Shown: positions 57,456 through 64,000 of the stretch, piece after piece
Layout of the letters: every line of letters begins with the position of its first letter
Position numbering within the stretch: the first letter of the stretch is position 1
Assembly: GCA_963832945.1 (NCBI GenBank)
Contig: CAWHVV010000010.1
Span: 186,001-250,000, forward strand
Direction: 5' to 3'
Length of the DNA: 64,000 bases
DNA from: JAFEDN01 sp963832945
GTDB lineage: Bacteria > Pseudomonadota > Gammaproteobacteria > Coxiellales > Coxiellaceae
Notes under the pieces: model-generated
Databases searched by the model: none
Seen by the model: the letters and a program-made list of their open reading frames with translations, nothing else
Told to the model about the DNA's origin: nothing
Program-made: the position numbers and the translations under genes

Positions 57456-60400
57456 CCGCCCTTAAAATTCTTCACCGGCGCGCTGGTGGGCTGAAAGCTG
57501 GTAGACCAGAAAGCGCCGGTTTTCACATCGCGCATATAACCAAACAATCCCCAGTTGTCGCAGGTGGCGTCTTCCCGCCAGCGGGTAATGGCGATATCTT
57601 TCCAGCGGCTATAGCCACCACCCGCCTGGGTGAGCATGACATGGTAACGGCCATTGGATAAAAGCTGCACCTGTGGATTGCGGGTATTGGGGGTATGGAA
57701 TACCCGTGTCGACGGTTCGGGATGACTGGGAGTGGTCGCAACGGCGCCATAAGATTTGGGCATTTGAAAATAGGCGGCGACCGGTTTGGGAATGCGTTCC
57801 TGCAATAGCAAAAGTGTAGACTGGAACAGCGGGTCCGCCGCAAAACGGCGCTGCATGGGCTGGTCGTGCAATAAATAGGAAAATGCCAGCAGACTCATGC
57901 CCTCATGATGGACCATGAATGAACGCACCAGCATGTGCGAGCGGTTGCGCGGGAGGCGCGAGGGAGTGAAGTCGATCGCCTCATAAAAGCCAAATCGCCC
58001 CACTGCGCCTTCGGCTTCCAGCCGCTGTAAATTAAGACAGGCCGCCTCCGGTTCCACCATAAGAGCCATAACAGTCGCATACGGCGCGACCACCAGATCT
58101 TCTTCCAGCCCCCGCTTGAATCCCAATTCCGGCACCCCAAAGGCCCGGTATTGATAAATGGAATGGACATCGACCGCGTGAAAACCGGATTCGGAAACCC
58201 CCCAAGGCACTCCGCGCTGCCGGCCGTATTCAATATGCCGGCTAACCGCCGACCGGCACACCTGATCCAGCAGAGTGCCCGGGTAGGAAGGCATGACCAG
58301 CAGCGGCATCAGATATTCAAACATCGAGCCGCTCCAGGACATCATCACCGGCTGCCCGCGCCGGCTCATCACCTGTAAACGTCCCAATGCAAACCAGTTT
58401 TCCTGCGGGACCTGGCCCTGGGCGATGGCGACAAAGCTGGCCAGCCTCGCTTCCGAAGACAGTAAATCATAATCACCATGGTCTCGTTGCTGTTTTTCGA
58501 CATTAAAGCCAATAGTCATCAGGCGGTTGGCGCCGTTGTAGAGAAAACTGACATCCATCTGGGCCAGTTCAAACGCCTGACCGGCCAGAGTTTCCGCGAG
58601 TGTCATTCGCGCCGCGGCTTCCGGCAGCAGCGGCGCGACATCACGCAGGGTGGCGTTTGGCGCAAGAGCCGATGACGCCCCGCTAAACAGTTTTAGTTCA
58701 TCCCGCAACGCGTGGCACTGCAATAATAATTTTTGGGGCCACTCGTGCATAAAAGTGTTCGCGATGTGATCCGCCGTATCGCACAGTTTTTCGCTGTAAA
58801 TTAAAGCTCCCGCCCACGTCGTGAACGCCGTTCGTGACTCATGCAGCAATTGCCGGAACTGACTGAAGATCGCGTGCTGCGGATCATTAGCTGTAGCCAT
58901 TCCCGCTGAGTACAGCGGCAATGGCTTCCTGTTTATATCCTGCGCATCGGCGGAGCCGATTGCTCGGAATGAAGGGGGAGAATCGCGATTCTCCCCCTTG
59001 CGATCCCCCATCGCGTATTCGAGAAGCACATCCAGCGTATCCTCCAGCCCGTCGAGATAAGCCGTGCGGAGCAAAGGCTCGTCCGCCAGCGCCAGCAGAC
59101 CCTGGCGCAGGGTTAGCAGATGCCCCGCCAGGTTGCCCCCATCCACCGTGGAGACATAGCGCGGCTGTAGCGCTTCGAGGGTTTGGGTATCGTACCAGTT
59201 ATAAAAATGCCCCCGGTAGCGTTCGAGCGCAGCCATGGTTTTTAACGTATCCGAGGTGCGCTGCAACAACTGGCTGTTATTGATGTAACCGAAATCGTAG
59301 GCGCTCAGATTCGCCAGCAGCGCCAGGCCCATATTGGTCGGCGAGGTGCGATGGCAAAGCACTTCGCGAGGCGCTTCCTGATAATTATCCGGGGGTAACC
59401 AGTGATCGGCCGCCGTCACAAAGGCGTCAAAATATCCCCAGGTCTTTCGGGCCATGCGGTGTAAAAAACGGAACTGGGTTGAGTCCAGTTTGGGTTCCGG
59501 ATGCCTGAAAGGCTGACTCAGCCGGCGGGCCAGCAGCGGCGACACAAACCACAGCGCCAGCAAAAGAGCCGACAGTAACAGCGTCCCCAGACGGTGATCG
59601 AATAATAAAACGGCCGCCATGATGACCGCGAGCACGGGGCCGGGCCACATTATGGCGATCCACTCGATCGGCTTACCGTGAAAATCATGATCGATTTGGG
59701 TTGACGGAGTCCATTCCAGCAGGCGGCGGCGGGAAATCAGCAGACGCCAGGCCGTGCGCGCGATGGCGTCCAGACTGTACCAGGCCTCGTGCGCCAGACA
59801 AGCGAGGTACAACAGAAGCTGACAACAACGCCGCTGCATGACCTCGGTCATCCCGGTTACGTGCTGGCTGAAGCGCATGTCATCCGGTTTGCGCGCCAGT
59901 TCCAGCAGGGTTGCAAGAACTTCCGGTAATAATAACAATGCGAGAATAATGCCAAACCAGAACCAGGTCCCGGGCAATACCGTCCAGACCAGTATGAGCA
60001 GAATGACCAGGGCTATCGGCGCAAGGCTGCGCCGCAAATTGTCAAAGATTTTCCATTTCGAGAGGCCATTGAGTCCTTTACGCCACCCCCAGCTCGCGAT
60101 CTGCCAGTCACCGCGGATCCACCGGTGACGGCGCTTGACGTCGGTGAGATAATCACCCGGAGAATTTTCATACAGCGGCACATCGCTTAAAAAACCGGAC
60201 CGCAGATAACAGCCTTCCAGCAAATCATGGCTAAGGATCTGATTTTCCGGGAAACGTTGGTCCAGCACATTATGGAACAGCGCCACATCATAAATGCCTT
60301 TACCGGTGAACGAGCCTTCGTTAAATAAATCCTGATAAACGTTGGAGACAGTCCGGGTATAAGGGTCAATCCCCAATTCGGTACCGCACAGCCACACATA

Positions 60401-62485
60401 ACGGGTCGGCCCCGGGCTGGGCAGGGCTTCGGCGATCCGTGGTTGCAGAATGCCGTAACCCGCTACCACCCGCTGTTTTTCAGCGTCGTATTTCGGCAGA
60501 TTCAGGGGATGCGCCATGGCGCCAATGTATTGACGGGCCGACTCCCGCGGCAACTGGGTATCACAGTCTAAAGTGATCACAAACCTGACGCCGGCAAGCA
60601 CTTCGCTACGTCCTACAATCAGCGAAAATCTGCTTTGGTCATTCTCCCTGAGCAAGGCGTTCAGATCGTTTAACTTGCCGCGCTTGCGTTCGTAGCCCAT
60701 CCATTTTTGTTCCCGTTCATTCCAGCGCCGGGGGCGATGCAGAAGAAAGAAAATATCCTCCTCCCCACTTTTGCGTCGATAACGTCTGCCAAGTTCTGAA
60801 ATTTTTTCCTGCACCAGGGCAAGCAGCGCGGCGTCTTCGGGCATAACTTCCTGTGGGGCGTCGTTAAAATCGGTCAATAAGGCGAAATGCAGATGATTGT
60901 CGCGGTTGCCGAGAAAACGGACCTCCAGCGCCTCCACCTGTGATTCAATGCCGGCCATATCGCTGATGATGGTCGGCACGACCACCAGGGTGCGGAATTC
61001 GGCGGGGATTCCGTGGGTAAAATCCATTTTCGGCAGCGGGTGGGGTTTAGACCATAATGTCGCCAACCAGTTCACCAGCGCAACCGCCGGCTGGCTGATG
61101 CACAGCAACAGAACAATTCCCAGTAACACCAGCCACACTGCCCTGATCGGAGTGTCACCGACTTTGAATAATATAGCGGCGGTGAAACCGGCGGTGATCA
61201 GGATAATCGCTCCCAGGTAAGCGGATAATGCGAACTTTCCTCCCTGCTGACGCCATTTTCCCAAAAGAGAGGGACGCAAACCCAGCGCCTGCTGGAGCTG
61301 GGGGAGGCCGTCGTCGATCAGATAAAAACCAACGTGGGTGTGGCGGGCGCGATCGACAGGGTCGTCGGTTTCAGCCGCGGTGGTCGCTAAATGAACCGCG
61401 GTAGCCGCGACGATCTGCTCAGGCCGGCGGCTGGCGCGCGCCAGACGTTCCACGACATGACGATAACGGTCCCGGGTGGTGAAATCCATCCGGCGGTAAG
61501 TATCTCCGGGATCGTTACGCAGAATCTCCTCAACAATGCTCATTTTTTCAACGAATTCGCGCCAGTCTACTTCGGTTAAGCGGCGCAAGCTGGAGATACT
61601 GTTGCTGACCGTCGCCTGGTTCGCTGCCTGCTGGGTGTTTTCAGCCTGCACCAGAGCTTCGATGGTCAGTCCCTCTTCCGCCAGTTTCTGTTCAATCCAG
61701 CTCATGGGCAGCGCCAACGCTGCACTTTGTAAACATCGGGTCAATTCGGCGACAAAGGCGCCGGTCATGGGCGGTTCGGAGCGGACCATATCGGCTATGA
61801 CCAAAACCAGCTTTTTGGGATCGGAAACGGAAACTTCCACCATGCGGTCAGCCCAGCCCGCCGCCAGCTGATGATCGCTCCAGTTGGCGAGAATTTGCCG
61901 GCTCACCCGGCTCAGATTTTCAATCAGCGCCAGACGCAGCATGATGGGCAACGCCCATAACTCGCCGAGAGTAAGCTCCGTGACGCTTTGATAGGCGCGT
62001 ATAAAACGGCTGAGGGTGTCGGGTTCCCATCGCCCATCGCCGTGTTCAATAATCTGCAAGGCGATATCGTAGACGCGCGGATAATTTCCCTGCAAAAAAC
62101 CGCCACGTAATTGCGGCAGACCTTTCTCATATCCTTTCGGCAGGTGGCGTTTGATAATGCGGATCTGCTCATCGATCAGATAGAAATTGTCGAGTAGCCA
62201 TTCACCCGCCGGGGTGATGTGCTGCCTTGCGGCTGCGGCGTCGGTCAACATGCGGTGGGTTTTGACCAGAATCTCTTTGCCGGCCGCCAGCCGTTTCAGT
62301 AATACACCCTCGGTACGTTTTTGCGTGACCTGGTGCGTTTGCGCCAATCTCCGGCCATGCCGTTCCATTTGCTCGTCGCTAAACAGTTCCGGCAGGGACG
62401 ATCCATTAATGAAATGGTCCTGCGGTTGTTTTTTTTTCAAACCCCGCCAGCGCAACAGATGGTTAATAAAATTTTTATATCGCAT
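57386..62485 (-). CDS. ndvB: Cyclic beta-1,2-glucan synthase-like protein (NdvB), N-terminal part
   Basis: A 1699-residue open frame of a protein normally about 2800 long. It makes cyclic glucans from UDP-glucose at the inner membrane. Residues about 420-490 and 815-870 hold membrane helices. The GT84 glycosyltransferase core lies between them, with FVITLDCDTQLPRESARQYI (about 635) and HRWIRGDWQ. Then comes a glycoamylase-like domain with PTNMGLALLANLSAYDFGYI, YEAIDFTPSR and HHEGMSLLAF. Residues about 1156-1197 derive from a MITE. ATG 62485 overlaps pgl by 11 bases. The frame is lost after about 57455. Confidence 0.85.
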   Translation of the reverse strand: MRYKNFINHLLRWRGLKKKQPQDHFINGSSLPELFSDEQMERHGRRLAQTHQVTQKRTEGVLLKRLAAGKEILVKTHRMLTDAAAARQHITPAGEWLLDNFYLIDEQIRIIKRHLPKGYEKGLPQLRGGFLQGNYPRVYDIALQIIEHGDGRWEPDTLSRFIRAYQSVTELTLGELWALPIMLRLALIENLSRVSRQILANWSDHQLAAGWADRMVEVSVSDPKKLVLVIADMVRSEPPMTGAFVAELTRCLQSAALALPMSWIEQKLAEEGLTIEALVQAENTQQAANQATVSNSISSLRRLTEVDWREFVEKMSIVEEILRNDPGDTYRRMDFTTRDRYRHVVERLARASRRPEQIVAATAVHLATTAAETDDPVDRARHTHVGFYLIDDGLPQLQQALGLRPSLLGKWRQQGGKFALSAYLGAIILITAGFTAAILFKVGDTPIRAVWLVLLGIVLLLCISQPAVALVNWLATLWSKPHPLPKMDFTHGIPAEFRTLVVVPTIISDMAGIESQVEALEVRFLGNRDNHLHFALLTDFNDAPQEVMPEDAALLALVQEKISELGRRYRRKSGEEDIFFLLHRPRRWNEREQKWMGYERKRGKLNDLNALLRENDQSRFSLIVGRSEVLAGVRFVITLDCDTQLPRESARQYIGAMAHPLNLPKYDAEKQRVVAGYGILQPRIAEALPSPGPTRYVWLCGTELGIDPYTRTVSNVYQDLFNEGSFTGKGIYDVALFHNVLDQRFPENQILSHDLLEGCYLRSGFLSDVPLYENSPGDYLTDVKRRHRWIRGDWQIASWGWRKGLNGLSKWKIFDNLRRSLAPIALVILLILVWTVLPGTWFWFGIILALLLLPEVLATLLELARKPDDMRFSQHVTGMTEVMQRRCCQLLLYLACLAHEAWYSLDAIARTAWRLLISRRRLLEWTPSTQIDHDFHGKPIEWIAIMWPGPVLAVIMAAVLLFDHRLGTLLLSALLLALWFVSPLLARRLSQPFRHPEPKLDSTQFRFLHRMARKTWGYFDAFVTAADHWLPPDNYQEAPREVLCHRTSPTNMGLALLANLSAYDFGYINNSQLLQRTSDTLKTMAALERYRGHFYNWYDTQTLEALQPRYVSTVDGGNLAGHLLTLRQGLLALADEPLLRTAYLDGLEDTLDVLLEYAMGDRKGENRDSPPSFRAIGSADAQDINRKPLPLYSAGMATANDPQHAIFSQFRQLLHESRTAFTTWAGALIYSEKLCDTADHIANTFMHEWPQKLLLQCHALRDELKLFSGASSALAPNATLRDVAPLLPEAAARMTLAETLAGQAFELAQMDVSFLYNGANRLMTIGFNVEKQQRDHGDYDLLSSEARLASFVAIAQGQVPQENWFALGRLQVMSRRGQPVMMSWSGSMFEYLMPLLVMPSYPGTLLDQVCRSAVSRHIEYGRQRGVPWGVSESGFHAVDVHSIYQYRAFGVPELGFKRGLEEDLVVAPYATVMALMVEPEAACLNLQRLEAEGAVGRFGFYEAIDFTPSRLPRNRSHMLVRSFMVHHEGMSLLAFSYLLHDQPMQRRFAADPLFQSTLLLLQERIPKPVAAYFQMPKSYGAVATTPSHPEPSTRVFHTPNTRNPQVQLLSNGRYHVMLTQAGGGYSRWKDIAITRWREDATCDNWGLFGYMRDVKTGAFWSTSFQPTSAPVKNFKGGVFRSARRIQPYRDEKLKPTPKS
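58894..59017 (+). mobile_element. Palindromic MITE copy B, short form, in frame inside ndvB
   Basis: 124 bp closely matching bases 1-124 of copy A, lacking the last 29-base module. It begins TAGCCATTCC and ends CATCGCGTA. It lies antisense to ndvB and is read through as GDRKGENRDSPPSFRAIGSA and onward without a stop. No clear target duplication remains. Confidence 0.85.
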
Positions 62486-63230
62486 CTATCTTGCCTGCGG
62501 CGCTCTGATCGAGATACCAGATAATTTTTTCCTCCGCACTGTGAATGAGCTGTGCGGGATACCGTTCGGGATCGAAAGGGCCTTCTAAAACCTGTGATAC
62601 CGCGGCAGCTTTATTATCACCCGTCACCAAAAAACAGATACATTCACAGTGATTAATGGCGCAGGGAGTGAGCGTAATTCGGTACATCTTTTGGTGAGGG
62701 GCCCAAAGCGCAGCCACCAGCTGGTGTGGCGCTTTTCCCTTCGCATAATCTTTAACGATATCCGTGCCCGGCATCAGCGAGGCCGTGTGAGCGTCGTCGC
62801 CAAGGCCGAGATAAATCAAATCAAAATGAACTTTACAGATAGTCACTTCATAACTTCGGGCAGAATCCTGCGGATCGCCAAAACCGGTCGGGATCGGAAA
62901 AATATTTTCCGCAGACACAGGTACTTTTGAAAATAAATGTTGTTTGGCCGTGTAATAATTGTTTCCCGGGTCATCCGCGGGAACGTAGCGTTCATCACCG
63001 AAAAAAAATTTTATCTTCCGCCATGGGACCTCATCGCGATACTCAGAGTTTGCGGTGAGCGCATCGAAAAATAATTTTGGAGTATTGCCTCCTGAAAGTA
63101 CGACATTAAATTCATCTTTTGCCGCTATCGCGGCAATAGCGCGCGCTGCAAAATCCTGCGCGGCCGTCGAAAATAAATCATTTTCGTTGTTAAATATTTT
63201 AATGATTCTATTTTTACTTACAGCACCCAT
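62475..63230 (-). CDS. pgl: 6-phosphogluconolactonase
   Basis: 251 residues; hydrolyses 6-phosphogluconolactone, the second step of the oxidative pentose phosphate path. It shows NVVLSGGNTPKLFFDAL, FFFGDERYVPADDPGNNYY and LGLGDDAHTASLMPG (catalytic His). The start overlaps the zwf stop by 13 bases and the end overlaps ndvB, so the three genes form one leftward operon. Confidence 0.95.
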   Translation of the reverse strand: MGAVSKNRIIKIFNNENDLFSTAAQDFAARAIAAIAAKDEFNVVLSGGNTPKLFFDALTANSEYRDEVPWRKIKFFFGDERYVPADDPGNNYYTAKQHLFSKVPVSAENIFPIPTGFGDPQDSARSYEVTICKVHFDLIYLGLGDDAHTASLMPGTDIVKDYAKGKAPHQLVAALWAPHQKMYRITLTPCAINHCECICFLVTGDNKAAAVSQVLEGPFDPERYPAQLIHSAEEKIIWYLDQSAAGKIDAI

Positions 63231-64000
63231 GAACGACCATCCCGTTTTAATAAATTGTCGGCAGCCTTGGGTCCCCAGGTTCCTGATGCATAGTTAGGGA
63301 AATCATGCGGTGTTAAAGCGCCCCAAACTTCCAGAATTGGTTGCAGAATCGCCCACGATGTTTCCACCATTTCCGCACGTTCGAACAAAGTATGGTCTCC
63401 GTTCATGCAATCGTATAAAACCGTTTCATAGCCTGTTTGCGGCTCAATGCCAAAATAATCACAGTATTTAAAACTCATGTCCACCTGACCTAGCCGCAAC
63501 GTTTGTCCGGGAATTTTAGCGTTAAAACGCAGAGAAATTCCTTCATCGGGTTGGATTTTTATACGCAATAAATTGGGCAACACATTTTTCCCATAGTTAT
63601 CGTATAAAATCGCAGGCTCCGATTTAAACTGTATGACTATCTCGCTTGAACGGGCCGGTAAGCGTTTGCCGGTGCGCAGATAAAATGGCACGTGCAGCCA
63701 GCGCCAATTGTTCAATAATAATTTTAACGCCACAAAAGTTTCCACTGTGGATGCCGGATCGACTTGTTTTTCAGATCTGTAAGCCGGGCAATTGGCAGAA
63801 TTAATTTTCCCGGCTCCATACTGTCCGCGTATCGCTTGTTGTAATACTTCCTCCTGAGTGTAAACCTGTACCGACCGCAGCGCTTTGGACTTTTCATTTT
63901 GAATATAATCTCCGGAGAATGTCACCGGCGGTTCCATCGTGATCAAACTGAGCATTTGCAGTAAATGGCTGGAAACCATGTCCCGTAAAGCGCCGGCCTG
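63218..64000 (-). CDS. zwf: Glucose-6-phosphate 1-dehydrogenase, C-terminal part
   Basis: The gene runs out of the window at 64000; about 260 residues are visible. It oxidises glucose-6-phosphate to 6-phosphogluconolactone with NADP. GALRDMVSSHLLQML, GQYGAGKINSANCPAYRSE, VPFYLRTGKRLPARSSEI and GYETVLYDCMNGDHTLFERA are characteristic. It heads the zwf-pgl-ndvB gene cluster seen here. Confidence 0.96.
   Translation of the reverse strand, partial: QAGALRDMVSSHLLQMLSLITMEPPVTFSGDYIQNEKSKALRSVQVYTQEEVLQQAIRGQYGAGKINSANCPAYRSEKQVDPASTVETFVALKLLLNNWRWLHVPFYLRTGKRLPARSSEIVIQFKSEPAILYDNYGKNVLPNLLRIKIQPDEGISLRFNAKIPGQTLRLGQVDMSFKYCDYFGIEPQTGYETVLYDCMNGDHTLFERAEMVETSWAILQPILEVWGALTPHDFPNYASGTWGPKAADNLLKRDGRSWVL

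Noticed and set aside
1..64000. CRISPR array, rRNA genes, riboswitch
   Set aside because: No regularly spaced direct repeats, no rRNA signature sequence and no recognisable riboswitch core were seen on reading both strands.

Overview
The window looks like the chromosome of a host-associated gammaproteobacterium of the Legionellales type (Coxiellaceae/Legionella-like). The housekeeping genes are gammaproteobacterial: rpsT beside divergent murJ-ribF, ileS-lspA, purC, nadB, a type IV pilin, malic enzyme and zwf-pgl. They are interleaved with large AT-rich genes of the intracellular-effector type: ankyrin repeats, a protein kinase fold, an ADP-ribosyltransferase fold, and a 2910-residue LRR/AAA+ protein. 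Many insertion sequences, MITE-like repeats and frameshifted genes suggest a genome under weak selection. The genus is an inference from gene content only.

Layout. 0-1.1 kb: remnants of a DUF4160/DUF2442 pair and a frameshifted membrane protein. 1.07-6.35 kb: an IS66-like element split by a complete IS21-family element, both with target duplications. 6.65-16.8 kb: a roughly 10-kb island between a partial and a complete copy of the tRNA-Lys 3' half. It carries an IS1202-type insertion, a type III restriction-modification operon (mod-res) coupled to an AlbA_2/Schlafen-like ATPase gene, and an HNH-type gene. 17-24.6 kb: pilin, a degenerate J-domain-like protein, lspA, ileS (frameshifted), malic enzyme. 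24.7-33.5 kb: the giant LRR/AAA+ gene. 33.5-34.8 kb: a noncoding inverted repeat with ~0.37-kb arms. 34.8-40.4 kb: nadB, purC, ribF, murJ, rpsT. 40.6-50.3 kb: ankyrin-like, kinase-ankyrin and ankyrin-ART effector candidates around a GT39-like membrane glycosyltransferase. 50.4-62.5 kb: an NdvB-like cyclic beta-glucan synthase gene whose 3' third is riddled with frameshifts and whose last 1.1 kb is duplicated. 62.5-64 kb: pgl and the 3' part of zwf.

The most unusual signal is a family of short palindromic elements. Two full copies (29220-29372 and 37392-37544) are each exactly 153 bp, start CAGCCATTCC, end GGAACTCCTG and lie between 9-bp direct repeats. Both 153 and 9 are multiples of three, so insertion preserves the reading frame. 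One copy adds 54 codons (51 of element, 3 of duplicated target) to the giant gene, and a shorter copy sits in frame and in the opposite orientation in the ndvB-like gene. At three gene ends (lspA, ribF and the ndvB duplicate) the outer palindrome supplies the last codons and the TGA stop. Removing the ribF copy in silico restores a ribF end overlapping the purC start as TGATG. This resembles in principle the Rickettsia palindromic elements that invade genes, but with a clear MITE-like transposition signature.
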